DNA of 64,000 nt from Skeletonema tropicum (taxonomy: Eukaryota > Bacillariophyta > Thalassiosirophyceae > Thalassiosirales > Thalassiosiraceae). The translations under genes and the position numbers were made by a program. The notes under the pieces were generated by a model. That model was not told where the DNA came from. It saw nothing but the letters and a program-made list of their open reading frames with translations, and made no database searches. Shown piece after piece: positions 53,646-64,000 of this stretch. The stretch is from positions 1 to 64,000 of the forward strand of contig JAWZXG010000029.1 in assembly GCA_037178625.1 (NCBI GenBank). Reading direction: 5' to 3'. Each line of letters starts with the position of its first letter. Positions within the stretch are counted from its first letter, which is position 1.

Positions 53646-55711
53646 CTAAGAGGGCGCAACGATTTGTTGTAAGACTTGAGGTGTAGGTTGCCTGTAGGGC
53701 TTGACGCGTCGGATGTTGAGACGCTCTTGTAGATGTTGGGTGAGTTGAATAGTGATGTTACCATTGACATGGATTCTTGTGATAGTGAAGGGGCCCTTCC
53801 AACGATCATCGAGTTTGGCAGGATCGAAGATCTTCTTCATGACTTGTTCTCCAACGCGATAATCGTAGCTGTACCGCTTGGCGTTGAGTCGTTTGGCATC
53901 CTTGTCGACACGGCGTTGGCGGCGAAGGTTGATCTCGTTCATATCATATTGAACTGGAAGGTTGAAGATCATATCGCGTCCAAAGGCCAGTGCTGCTGGG
54001 GCATACCCAGTAGATTGCGACGGGGTTGCACGGATAGAACTGAGAGTATCAGATAAGATTGTTCCCATCAAGTCTTCGGCTTCAGTCAAGGTGCGAGGGT
54101 TGTGATTGGAAAGTTGAGCTCGAATGGAGTTTCCCATAGTAAGATGCAGGCGTTCGATGATCGCATTGCTTTGGGGGTTACGAGCTGTCGATGGGGCTGA
54201 TGCAATACCAGCATCGTGCAGCAACCGCTGGAACTGAGGTCCAATAAATTCACCACCTTGATCATGAGCGCAAACTTCGGGTCTTGGATATCTTGAGAGC
54301 CATAATTCATTGAACTTGCGAGCTACGTTTTCGCTAGTCTTGCGCTTGATCATGATGGCATCTGGGTAACCAGTGGCACGATCGATTGCCGTCAGGGCAT
54401 AGAACTCATAGGCTTTACCGTGTCGTCCTGATGTTTTGACATACCACGGGCCCACAAGGTCTACGTCACATTGCTTCCATGGATTGAGATCTTGTACTTG
54501 ACGTGGAGGGAAATGGCCATAGCCGCGTTGGCCAATCTTTGTGCGCTGACAAACATCGCACGAAAAGGCTGCTATTCGGGCTGCTAATTGGGGATGATAG
54601 AACTTGGAAAGTGCATAAGTAACTGCCTTTGCTCCTGGATGATTCAACAGGAGGTGGAAGTATTCAATCGCGGCATCCACGGCATTGTCTGTGAGGACTA
54701 TCTTCAAGGTCGATTCATCTTGAGGAGTAGGGCTATAGCAAATCAGCGACGTATCATGGCGACCAAACGTTCGACGATGGTAGAACGTTGGGGAAGTAGT
54801 GAGCTTCTGCTGAAGGGTAGGACAGCGGCTCTGCTCTTCCGCAAGCCATTGATAGCGCAAAGGGTTCTGGACGGTAGAAGGAAGATTCATGAACTGTTGC
54901 AATTGATGTAGCGGGAACTCGTCATCACTGGCCAACTCTGCTAGTTGTTCTTCAAAGATGCTGGGTTCTTCATCTTGATTGACATCTTGGGGAACTGGAT
55001 TGAATTGAACTGGAGTAGGGGATAGTTCATCCTGCCTCTTCTCGGCTCCTGAGAAATCAAACTTGGGGAGTCGACTGTACGCGTCCGCTAGCACATTAAG
55101 CTTGCCTGGATGATAGAACCATTCGGCATGAAAAGATTCGAGGAAACATCTCCAACGAAGGACTCTCTGACTGTTCAAGTTAGAGAATGTAAGGTTGCGA
55201 TGGTCAGTGAAGATTTTGATCTTTGCTCCAAATAGCATGGTACGATATTCCGTGAGAGTGCTGACGATTGCCAGGAGCTCCTTCTCCATCGTTGTGTATC
55301 GAGACTGTGCCGCCGAGAGTCTTTTGGAGTAATACGCAACAGGGCGCCCGCCTTGAAGTATGGCTGCTCCCAGTTGATAATCAGAACTGTCCGTGTAGAC
55401 TTCAAAAGGCTCATTGTGGTTGGGGTAGGCACACAAAGCATCACTTGCAATAACTTGCTTCACTTCCTGAAAAACTTTCTCTAATTCTGGAGTCCAAACG
55501 ATCGGTGCTTTCTTCTTCTGAATACCGCGGATAAGTTGAGTGAACGGAGAGAGGAGATGGCTTCGTCGAGGCCAGAAGTCACGATACCAGTTGATGAGGC
55601 CCACAAGCGTTCGCACTTCGCTAGCGTTGGTAGGCCGTTTCAAATCAAGAACCGCTTGAACTTTCTTCTGCCAAGGTTGAATGCCATCCTTGGAGACCCA
55701 ATAAACAGGGG
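53646..55711 (-). CDS. pol: Retrotransposon pol, RNase H and integrase part
   Basis: The frame is open from the nested insertion (about 55711) to 53646; the first ATG is at 55643. It opens with the end of RT (YWVSKDGIQPWQKK), then the connection KRPTNASEVRTLVGLINWYR. RNase H follows (VYTDSSDYQLGAAI, YTTMEKELLAIV, IFTDHRNLTF). Integrase has the H-H-C-C finger (HLLLNHPGA..CDVCQRTK) and the D-D-E core (CDVDLVGPW, CAHDQGGEF, NPQSNAIIERLH), then a GPFTITRIHVNGNITIQL C-terminal fold. No chromodomain is seen. The frame is intact apart from the insertion, consistent with a young copy. Confidence 0.9.
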
Positions 55712-55858
55712 CGCGCAGAATGGTGCGATAGTGGTGGCGTGCAGCGGTGTATGTGGCGGGTTCAGCGCGGGCCCTCGGGGCCTGTAAAGTATTGTGTCGT
55801 CATCTTGCTGTTGGCCATTTGCTGTGTGGCTTGTCAGTAGTCTTTATACAACGGAATT

Positions 55859-55980
55859 CGGCTATAAAGTTGCTCTGCAATGACGTTGGCCTTAATTGGT
55901 ATAATTGTGCTGTGCACAATTTTACCAATTAGTCTCTTTACAATAGAATACGGCTATAAAGTTGCTCTGCAATGACGTTG
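55859..55980. repeat. Direct repeats and palindrome in the nested element
   Basis: CGGCTATAAAGTTGCTCTGC and the next ten bases occur at 55859-55888 and 55951-55980. Between them a near-perfect 16-bp palindrome pairs 55895-55910 with 55914-55929 (15 of 16). Part of it recurs at about 56090-56118. Its role, for example as promoter or terminal structure, is unknown. Confidence 0.6.
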
Positions 55981-57141
55981 TCTTTAATTGTGTTAGAATT
56001 GTGAAAATCATCTATCTGTCCATCGGCACTAGTATTTGTGTAGGGATGTGAGAGAAGATTGCAGTGCGCCTGATCAAATTATATATAATTGTGCTGTGCA
56101 CACTTATACCAATTAGTACATTGTCCGGCAGTCATTCGTCGTCTCAACTGTTTGTTGTCGGATCAGCTGTTTAGTTGCGCTTAGTGTTCACTGTTGTGCA
56201 TCTCTTTCACTTTCAACTCATCCACTCGATTCTATCGTTTCAGTGCGAGTTTTTTATTGTTGGTGCCGGCATGTTATAGTTCACCTCTGTATGCGAGATC
56301 TGTGCGAGATCTGTGCGGCCGGATTCGTTGGGTGCGGTGCTTTGCTCTGAATTACTTCCGGAACTTCAACTTGAAGTGTTGGGATTTTCCCCCCTCCTAT
56401 CCCCGCTGAAATGCCCATTTTGATTGTCATTTAGATGCTATATCTTATGATTTAGATCAAAAATCGCTTGATTTGTGCTAAAAAGGACTTTTCCAGGCTA
56501 ATTAAGTCAGATTGTCGATGAGCTTCTTCGTTCTTTCCGGTGTGCATCCCCGTCACCCTCTATTTTCTTAATTTTTTCTCTGAGTGACGTGGTAAACTTC
56601 GTTACTTAAGGAATTAGTACACTTGATTCCAATCGTCTTACGTCACAAAGTACCAGAAGTCAGGTGTTGGCAAAATCCAATGAACAAAAAAGTATTTAAG
56701 TTCATGCAGCAAGTACTCAGGTCGACATTGGCTCAATTACATTATCTGCCGAGTCGTCTATTGACGCAAGTCTAAATAGACGCCGACGTTGGTTGCCGAC
56801 GTGTTTGCATTTGAATAACTGCCGATCTTTGGCCACGTACTGATCAATACGTCAGTTCTTAACTCCACGTCGACGTCTTGTGTTGAGCTGAATCTTTTTG
56901 TCGACGTGTTGTCGATGTGTTGAACCACAAGATCTTGTGTTGCCGACGTAGCTTACGAAGGAACTCGTTTACTTCATGACGTGGTTGGTTATTGATTGCA
57001 TTGTTCTCTGCTGATTATTGCGCTGGTGCGTTGGCGGCGGTTATGTAGGCAGTTTGTACGTTGTCGAGCCGTTCAACAGCTCTCATAAATTATGCATTGC
57101 ATCATTTACATCATCACATTTCTACATTGTCCGAATAAATA

Positions 57142-57630
57142 ATGAAGTTTGGCAACACAAATCCAGTTATATCCACCGTTGGTAGTAATGGTAAGGGCTT
57201 CCGTGCCGTGCGGAATCGGAGCAATGTCGATGCACGTCTTACTTCGTCAGGGGTCAAGACTGCCGCTAAACCGTCGGCTCCTGTCATTGCATTGAGCGTA
57301 ACAGACATCAATTGGCGTTTGGTGCGTACCGACGATCGTATCTTCTTGCTGCTAGCGTCTGTTGCATTAGGCGATGGGTTTGACGTTGCCAAGTTGGAGA
57401 AGGAACAACTGCTCTTTTCTGCTCTTTCCGTCTTTGAAGTCGGGTCAATCAAGTACATCCTGAATGAACTGTCTGAACATTACCCGAATGTCCCAGTTGG
57501 TAAGACTGATTCTACTGACAAAGATGATCTGGTGTCTGCAGCGGTCAACTTCTTAATGTTTGCCGCTATTGCTCAGAAAGGAGGTACAAGCCAAGCGCCG
57601 TACACTTCAAATTGTGAGCATTTTTGGTAA
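57142..57630 (+). CDS. Hypothetical protein of the nested element
   Basis: Not recognised. A 162-codon frame; the last codons (from about 57625) are probably intron, since TTGTGAGC gives a donor. The protein is basic in its first 50 residues (RAVRNRSNVDARLT) and helical afterwards (FSALSVFEVGSIKYILNELS). It lies upstream of the MBD-like exon on the same strand, but the reading phases do not join with the obvious splice sites. Confidence 0.5.
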   Translation: MKFGNTNPVISTVGSNGKGFRAVRNRSNVDARLTSSGVKTAAKPSAPVIALSVTDINWRLVRTDDRIFLLLASVALGDGFDVAKLEKEQLLFSALSVFEVGSIKYILNELSEHYPNVPVGKTDSTDKDDLVSAAVNFLMFAAIAQKGGTSQAPYTSNCEHFW

Positions 57631-57753
57631 GAGAGAAGGTTAACCTTCGTGTGGTTCAATGATTTTGGTATTTTTGTTCATTGTACCGTTTTACAAATTC
57701 TGTCTTTCCTTTTTACTTACAAGTTTTTTTTTCAACCTTCAACTTCACACCAG

Positions 57754-58205
57754 TGATGAGAACGGGAAACTTGTACTTGAAGACAAAACTCATTCGGGCT
57801 CCCGTGATCAACCTGTTCAAGATGATGATGAACCGGATTTGTCCGAGAAAGGTGCTGTCACGAAAAAGTCTAAACCGGTACCTGTCGGAGAGAAGGCCTC
57901 TCCTGATTCAACTATCATGTGAGTTTATTTTGTGTGCATGTGCACTGCCGCACTAAGTATCGCTTGCTTATTGAATCATTTTAGTATAATCGATCACTGA
58001 ACAATTTTACCTAATAAACAAATGCAACTGCCTTCTACATAGCGAGAATGAGTGGGTTGATTACACCCATTCAGATCTCTCGGATGGATGGAAAAGGAAG
58101 AGTATCAAGCGTAAGGGCGGCAAATCCCGCGGAACTATTTACCACCATTACCTCTCCCCTGACAACAAAGTTTTCAAGAGTTTGAAGAAATGTGCAATAA
58201 ACTGA
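57754..58205 (+). pseudogene. MBD-like (methyl-CpG-binding) domain fragment
   Basis: Two exons, 57754-57918 and 58043-58205 (intron GTGAGT...ACATAG), give an acidic linker (VQDDDEPDLSEKGA) followed by DLSDGWKRKSIKRKGGKSRG and HHYLSPDNKVFKSLKKC. The G-W-x-R-x3-R-K-x-G-x-S-x-G...Y-x-S-P-x-x-K-x-F-x-S-x2 spacing fits an MBD. It ends at a TGA 15 bases into the helicase frame, which overlaps it out of frame. This looks like a captured host-gene fragment fused to the helicase by recombination; alternatively the genuine frame was lost by one indel. Confidence 0.5.
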
Positions 58206-59836
58206 AAGAGCTGCTCGTACTGATGGTCGATGAAAGAAGCATGTTGGGCTCACACGTAACATTCGGTGCAGAGGAGCATGTGAGAGATTGCGCATTTAAT
58301 GGGCACAATAAACGGGAGAGGTGGGGCGGTGTCCCGGTTGTGTTGTTCTTCGGTGACGACTACCAGCTGCCACCGTCCAACAAGGGGGGAGCAATAAACG
58401 GCTACCACGAATACCACAACAACGATAGGCCAAAAACAATGACAGGAAAGAGTAAAAACAATCAAATATGCGATTACGAGGGTAGCAAAATCTTGACTGA
58501 GATGATGACGGATGTGGTCTTCATGTTGACGAAGAATTTTAGAGCAAAAGACAAGGAGGATAGCGATCTCATGAACAGGATGAGAGTGGGGAACCAGACT
58601 GATGAGGATGCAAAGCGCCTGATCAAACTACACATAGACGAACTCGGAAAATATCATCCAAAACTGAGGGAAGAGGTAGAAAATGACCCAAAGACGTTGT
58701 GGGTATACGCGAAACGGGACGATATGTCCCAGAAAAATGTAGACATGCTGATCAAAACACACGAACGACTGAAAGTACCAATAGCTAGGCTCAGGTGTCA
58801 ATTCAGCAGCAGGATGGCGGGCAATAACACAGCATACCAGTCGCACTTTTACGGCAGGAGGCTATTCTACACCTTTGATGTGTGCGTAGGTGCACATGTT
58901 TGCTTGGAGTCAGCCAACATCGATCCCAACTCAGGATTGTACGTCTCAGCTATTGGGGTAGTAGTCGAGATCGTTTACGATAAGGATCGCTCCGTTGGAC
59001 CAAACGGTAAAGGTGAGGTTAGCCTACCGAAGTACATTGTTGTGGATTTCCCTACATACAAACCACCACCAGGCGAGGACCCATGGGACAAGAACAACCC
59101 AACGGTGAGTAAAAGTTGACACACGAAAGACACAAGACAATTGCCACTCTCTGCGAAAACACTACTAACTCATTTCATACTGATACAAATGCATCCTACC
59201 CCAACTTATTGCGCACAGCACGTGCCAATCCCACCCTACGAGCAGATTTGCAACAGAGGATGCTGCACCGCATTATTCATGCCATTGCAAATTGCCTACG
59301 CCATCACCATCCACCGCTGTCAAGGACTCGAAGCTGGATTCGACAAAGGAGACCGCTGGAACCGCATGATAATAGATCCAGCAGATGAGTTGTGGGAGAT
59401 TAGCAAGTTTCTTGGAACAATGTACGTGGACGTGGCTACCAGCAGAGGCAAAACACTTGGCTCCAAAGATCAAGCATACCCGTCGGACAGTGCCATATAC
59501 TGGACCGGAAGCAACATTTCAACGAACCGATTAAAAAATTGCAAGAGAAAGCAAAATGGCCAGTTCTGCGAATCGTACAAGAAGCGAGCAAATTGGGTGA
59601 AATACTTGGAGGGGAAGGCAGAAGAGTCGAAGACAAGGTATAGCAAGAGAAAGTTGGAAGAAATCACAGAAACATCGTACGCAGCAGCAATCAAGGGCAA
59701 TTTCATCAAAGACAGGACAGACCTGACAACCAGGATTACCAACATCATAACCAACCCGAACAAGAAGTGGAAAGAAGCGAAGAAGGATCATGAAATCCCA
59801 AGTGATTACTTCGCAGGATCTTCATCTGGTGATTAG
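58190..59836 (+). CDS. Pif1-like helicase lacking Walker A
   Basis: Exons 58190-59104 and 59219-59836 (intron GTGAGT...GCACAG) give 510 residues. LVLMVDERSML near residue 10 is motif II (D-E-x-S-M), VVLFFGDDYQLPPS at about 48-61 is motif III, MLTKNFRA follows, and after the splice IAYAITIHRCQGLEAG and MYVDVATSRGKTLG are the late Pif1/RecD motifs. The N-terminal ATP-binding GxxGTGKS motif is missing: the frame starts inside sequence shared with the MBD exon. As it stands it cannot bind ATP normally. Pif1-like helicases accompany Helitrons and some other large transposons. The Lys-rich C-terminus is lineage-specific. Confidence 0.75.
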
Positions 59837-60354
59837 TAAAATTGATCACTGCACAGTTTTACAAAACAGACACTTTCTCAACACAAAGAATACAACAACT
59901 CAATTAAGCGTCTGCATCTGGTGATCAGTAAAACATCTGCAAGCGCACGATTCGATATATCAAGCACAGTTTTACAAAAAGACATTTTCTCGTGACGAAG
60001 AAAGACAAAAACTAAATCGACTAACGCCCGTGTAAAACCTGTATTTCTTTCTCGTACAGACCGATTTAGATGCTCAAAAAGCGCATCTAGTACAGTCAAT
60101 TTCTCGCTTTCAACAGGTACTTCTTGCTTTCTACATAGGAACACATACAGATCCTACGCCGGTAGTCTCTACCGAGGACTCTACGTGTCCCTAAAGTAAA
60201 CCTTCTCACTAAAAAACACATGTACTGATTCCTACCTATAACTCTGTAGAATAATGGGGGTGAAAAATAATGAATTTTCCCACCTGTAATAGAAGGGCAC
60301 CTGCGGCCCCCTATTACGCTGCTCTGCACTCCATGAACGGGGGCCCCGAGGGCC
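59837..60354. other. 3' flank of the nested element
   Basis: Non-coding. Imperfect repeats of the type TGATCA(C/G)T..GTTTTACAAAA occur at about 59846 and 59925-59980. The stretch ends with the right inverted repeat at 60342-60354. Confidence 0.5.
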
Positions 60355-62190
60355 GATGACGTCCCCTTCTGCAATACCGAATTCGCACTTCAAAGGGTTA
60401 ACACTAAACCCTGCCTCTTCAAGGCGCCTGAACACTTCGTTGAGGGTGCGTGTATGGTCTTCCCAAGTATCTGACCATATGGCGATGTCATCAATGTAAA
60501 CTTCAACGTCATCTAAATCTCGAAGAACTTCCTCAATAACTGACTGCGCAAATGCCGGAGAGTTGCGGAGACCCATAGGAGCTCTCGTCCAACGAAAGAG
60601 ACCGAACGGTGTTGATATAGTGGTGAGGTCCTTAGCTTTGTCCGTCAATTCAAACGAATAGAACATCATGCTCAAATCAAGTTTCGTCATGTACTGGAAT
60701 CCCGAACGCTTTCGGATCAGGTCCTGGATGATAGGGAGAGTATAATCCTTGGGTTTGATGACCTTATTGAGCTCACGTAGATCTGCTATGAAACGAACTT
60801 TGCCATCTTTCTTGGGAACAATAAACGAAGGCAGTCCCCATGCAGACGGGCCAGAGACTCTTTCAAGAACACCTATGTCGATGAGACGCAGCAACTCCTT
60901 CTTGAATGTTTCCATATGGACTCGAGGAGTAGGGTAAGGCCGCCGAAAAACTGGTTGTGCTCCTGGTTGTAATTCAATATCCATCTTGGCTCCTTTGTAG
61001 ACATGAAGCTTGCCGTCGAAGAGCTTGTAATGCTTGCGTAACATCTCGCTGAGGTCCTGGCGCTGAGTCGGAGACAGATGCTGACAATTCTCTTTGATGA
61101 CCTCATCCACATTTATCTCGTCATAGGTTGAATCAGCAATTGACGTAGCGAAAGAGTCGAGGTAGTTCAGATCGTCATCTTCATCTTCAATGATGCATCC
61201 ATCGATTGCTGCACTTAGTCGCTCCTTTGTAAAGTTGGAGTTCATTGGAATGCGCTTGCCCTGCCACCCGAGCTCGAGTCTTTCGTAATCAACTATTAGA
61301 CCTATCTTCCGCAGGAAATCATTACCAAGTATCAAATCAAACGAACACTTGGCGTCAAAGACGAGGAACTCTTGACTGTCAACGGTGAGGTTGGCATCGA
61401 ATTCAGGGAACTTGATTCCTTCACCGAGGAGGGATCCAACTGGTGCATAGTTGCCTGCAATGGTATTACATATTGTTGTTTTTGATGGTTGAAGAAGGGC
61501 TGCTCCGGGTGGTAAAACACTCCGGTGAGCCATCGATACGCTGCCACCGGTGTCAAAAAGGCACTTGAGGAAGCGATTGGATTCGACTCCATTGACTGAC
61601 TTGACCATAGCGTATGCAGTTGCCATAGGGACTGTTCTGCCTTTTGAATCTACTTGGAAGGTGATCTGAGGGTCACTGAACTGAAATGACTCGAGGATCG
61701 CCCCAAATTGCTTGACTCGTTTGTCACAAATGCTTGGTAGCTGCAATGCTGCTCCCAAATCGACTAGTTCATTGCCGTAAGATTCAACGACTGTATCTGG
61801 AAAAATGTTGAAATCCCAAGCTTCCGCATTAGATTGGCCTGGGATTGGATCGAGCACGTGATATTCAGGACAATCCACTCTCTGCGCTTCGATAGCGACT
61901 ACTTCATTAGTGAAAGGAATGTTGTTGATGGTTGCAGCTAGTGCATCCTCCGCAAAGTGACTATTGAACAATTCGTTCAAGAACTCATCATCATGAAGTT
62001 GAGCGTCTGATGCGATGCGGTCGAGCATTGGTGCAGGGCTAGAAGCTGGCTGCGCTCTTGGATCCTTACATATCGGGACTCCACTATTCAAGCTGGGCTG
62101 TGCTTGCAGAGCGGCAGGAACTGTATTATTGTTCCCGCGGATGCAACATGGAAGTTGAACATCAATCGCGCTCGGAGGCTCTGAGGTCAC
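60355..62190 (-). CDS. pol: Retrotransposon pol, protease and RT part (interrupted)
   Basis: The minus-strand frame starts near 62190 (first ATG) and is open to the nested insertion. An aspartic protease is present (CLFDTGGSVSM, later FDLILGNDFLRKIGL). RT has GVLERVSGPSAWGLPSFIVP, VRFIADLRELNKV, TKLDLSMMFYSFEL, RAPMGLRNSPAFAQ and the catalytic VEVYIDDIAIW, followed by LKCEFGIAEGD where the insertion occurs. This is Ty3/gypsy-type order. The gag stop lies 115 bp upstream in another frame, so pol expression would need a frameshift or a separate start. The insertion makes the RT non-functional in this copy. Confidence 0.9.
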
Positions 62191-62304
62191 ATTGTTGACA
62201 TGATACTCAAGAGCAGCTGGGGCATTAGCATACCCTGTTACTTCTTCAAGGCTCGTAGAATAGATATCGATGAAAGTAGTGCAATTCCCAACAGGGTCGG
62301 CGTT

Positions 62305-63652
62305 TCAGGCCTGATGAGGGACGAAGACTCGTTGACCTTGGGCATTAACTTGGATGGAATAAAGTTGCTGTTGAACAGGTGCTGACGGAGCTGTTGCTGC
62401 AGACGTAGCAAACATTGGAGCTGGTTGCGGAGGTGCTTGGGGAACTGGAGCTGGAGGTAGTTGAGCAGGTTGTTGAGGAGCTACGAGGTAAGATCCATGT
62501 TGCTGTTGCGGGGGTTCTTGCTCGTTGCTCTTGAAACGACGCTCATAACCTTTCTTCCACCAATATGGGGCAGACGTCCTGGTTTTGCCTTGATAGAACT
62601 TCTCAGCAAGCTCCTTCTTGAAATTAGACCCGTTGAAACAATAGATACAGTCTTTCCACTTATGGTTGTGATCAGGATGAATTGAACATTGCTTGGAGTG
62701 GAACTCCTTGCCGTTGTTGGTGTTGTTACTGTTGTTCCCATTGCCATTGCGACCGCTCTTATTGCGGTTATTCTTCTTCTTCTTCCGTTGACGTCGATCT
62801 TGGCCTCCATCTCCATCGGCTTCATCGTCATCGTCGTCATCCTTCCTCTTCCTCTTCTTCTCTTCTTGCTGTTGATACTTCTTTCGGACTTCCTTGCCGT
62901 AATCTCGAGACCACCAGGCCTCTAGATACTCCATTACGTCGGTCCATACAAGGGCGTTGTTACCATTACCTTGGAGGTCATAAACATCAACGTCCTTCTC
63001 ATCTTGGAGGAAATCTTTGGCCTCCTCGGGGAGACCAAGCATCAGAGCAGTAGTCTTTTGCATATCGGAACATTGCGCTCCTATACGAGGCATCATCTCA
63101 CTGTATCTCCAAAGTTCTGACATTCGATCCACGAAGTTGCTTGGTTTGACTGGTAGGTTGAATTCCTTCTGGTGTTTGTACTGGATGCGAAGGATGTGCT
63201 GATCGAAGGCATCACCGGGGTTAGGATGTTTTGTCCACATGATGAAATAGGCACCAAGAGCATCCACGAAGTCCTGATCGGTCGCTTGATTATTGTTATC
63301 CCAGTAGTCATGTCCCTCATCCATCAGCCTGCCTCCACGTGTTCTTTGCAGGTCCATCGAGAAGCTTCCCGTAGTTGGCGAAGCGAGTGGCTGGGGCCCA
63401 TTGACATTCATCCGCCATGTTGACGTAGGATTCGGCTTGGCCCAAGTAATGTTCAAGTTCCGTACTAGGTGCGTTATCCCTGAACACAATGAAGTCTTCC
63501 TCAATCTTGCTTCCATCTGGGCGAAGTCCATAGATCCTTTTACTTCCGAAACGAGGCATCTCCTTGAGCGCTGCTGCACTTTTGGAGGTGAGTTCGTTCC
63601 GAGCGTACCTGGTGTGAAACAACCATGCGTTCTTTGATTTGTAGGTATTCAT
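62305..63652 (-). pseudogene. gag: Retrotransposon gag, one frameshift
   Basis: The start at 63652 gives MNTYKSKNAWLFHTRY and stays open to a stop at 63317. Homologous-looking coding then continues in a second frame (DEGHDYWDNNNQATDQDF) down to 62305, so a one-base indel near 63330-63345 breaks it. The product has a helical capsid-like middle, a Lys/Asp-rich block, an Asn-rich block and a Cys/His cluster (CSIHPDHNHKWKDCIYC) that may replace the usual zinc knuckle, then a Gln/Pro/Ala-rich tail. A programmed frameshift is less likely, because it would fall inside the capsid region. Confidence 0.7.
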
Positions 63653-63703
63653 TTTGTACGTAGTTTTTCTTCTTGGTTGGTTTATATGGGAGTATTAATA
63701 CTG

Positions 63704-63952
63704 TGTCCAATCTAGCTAACAATTGAGCTTATTATTGATCAATAGATGTAACGAATAGAATTATTATGACTTAAAATATAAAGGAAACGATCAACGTTTT
63801 TGGATTCGGTTGCTTTCATTGGCGATGGAGGATTACGAAACATATTGAGAAACGAGAAACCAGATAAAGCATTCCGAAACATATTGAGAAACGAGAAACC
63901 AGATAACATAAATATGAATTTGATTGATGTCCGACACTACGTAGGTGTGACA
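63704..63952 (-). repeat. 5' LTR
   Basis: 249 bp, identical by eye to 53386-53634. CTTTG follows directly at 63953-63957. Confidence 0.95.
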
Positions 63953-64000
63953 CTTTGCATACAATGGTGAAGAGGGAAGGACTCGCAATCGAAGGTAGTC
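63953..64000 (-). pseudogene. Upstream exon piece of the DUF1800/DUF1501 gene
   Basis: The 48 bases beyond the 5' LTR are open in the frame that continues into 53385 once one CTTTG copy is counted (reading RLRVLPSSPLYAKL into LCASDNN). The rest of the gene's 5' part lies outside the window. Confidence 0.7.

Larger units (their letters stand above)
55712..60354 (+). mobile_element. Nested element with Pif1-like helicase and MBD-like domain
   Basis: About 4.64 kb separates two halves of one RT domain (minus strand GDVIG at 60355 and YWV at 55711), so it is an insertion. GGCCCTCGGGGCC at 55770-55782 and its complement at 60342-60354 form a 13-bp inverted repeat; the right one is at the boundary, the left one 57 bp inside. 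No target duplication could be fixed. It carries plus-strand genes. 55783-57140 is non-coding with short direct repeats and a palindrome. Confidence 0.8.
53386..63952 (-). mobile_element. Ty3/gypsy LTR retrotransposon, 10.6 kb including a nested element
   Basis: Two LTRs of 249 bp, identical by eye, begin TG and end CA. The element is flanked by CTTTG on both sides (53381-53385 and 63953-63957). On the minus strand the order is 5' LTR, gag, protease, RT, (nested insertion), RNase H, integrase, 3' LTR. A polypurine tract, AGGAGGGGTAGAA, abuts the 3' LTR. The primer-binding site would start CAGTATTAATACTCCC, which I cannot assign to a tRNA. The insertion interrupts the coding exon of the DUF1800/DUF1501 gene. 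Confidence 0.97.

Noticed and set aside
57659..57956. An alternative reading of 57681-57956 as a 91-residue protein
   Set aside because: The other frame splices in phase to the MBD-like exon and is acidic and plausible. This frame meets a stop in the intron.
62308..62335. A CTGATGAG string suggesting another hammerhead
   Set aside because: It is followed by GACGAAGAC rather than a stem II and GAAA, and no pairing stem I or III is found.

Overview
The window looks like nuclear DNA of a diatom, probably a centric one. This is an inference from gene content: a phytoene desaturase and a SnoaL-domain protein whose signal peptides are followed by Phe-centred motifs like the ASAFAP motif of secondary plastids, short GT-AG introns of about 75-160 bp (often with GTGAGT donors), short intergenic gaps, and abundant Ty3/gypsy, hAT, MULE-like and Penelope-like elements. 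No bacterial operons, rRNA or convincing tRNA genes were seen.

Layout. 1-9.3 kb is repeat-rich: a deleted hAT copy at the left edge, a small fold-back element, a truncated Ulp1/C48 protease in a CACTA-like remnant, one hypothetical membrane protein, a 524-bp direct duplication, and a 320-bp repeat split by a second deleted hAT copy. 9.3-10.9 kb holds a Penelope-like reverse transcriptase followed by a strong hairpin and a hammerhead-ribozyme-like fold. 10.9-19.6 kb holds two near-identical copies of a fucosyltransferase-like gene, the first frameshifted and the second intact, each followed by a satellite of about 185 bp units.

19.7-28.6 kb is the gene-dense core: a CPSF30-like protein that joins CCCH fingers, a YTH domain and a DCD domain; a hypothetical organellar protein; SmF; a plastid-type double-SnoaL membrane protein; mitochondrial bL33; and phytoene desaturase. 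28.9-31.1 kb is a decayed MULE. 31.3-36.2 kb carries a fatty-acid desaturase, a DUF599 protein, a Kish/TMEM167 protein and a LicD-type membrane protein. 36.4-39.6 kb is a full-length hAT element with perfect 8-bp target duplications; its transposase has one internal stop. 39.9-46.3 kb has a MYND-finger protein, ETF alpha, an INSIG-like membrane protein and a fragmented hypothetical gene.

47.2 kb to the right edge is one large minus-strand gene for a secreted-type protein (DUF1800, DUF1501, CBM6 and three F5/8C-like domains). A 10.6-kb Ty3/gypsy element with apparently identical LTRs and 5-bp target duplications interrupts it. That retroelement is itself split by a 4.6-kb element carrying a Pif1-like helicase and an MBD-like domain. 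The large gene also has a 53-bp micro-insertion with a 15-bp duplication inside its DUF1501 domain.

How the genes relate. Two encoded proteins act in mRNA processing (CPSF30-YTH-DCD, SmF), two probably in plastids (PDS, SnoaL protein), two in mitochondria (bL33, ETF alpha), and several in the endomembrane system (Kish, LicD, fucosyltransferase, INSIG-like). They do not form a pathway. The structure of the window is dominated by recent mobile-element activity.
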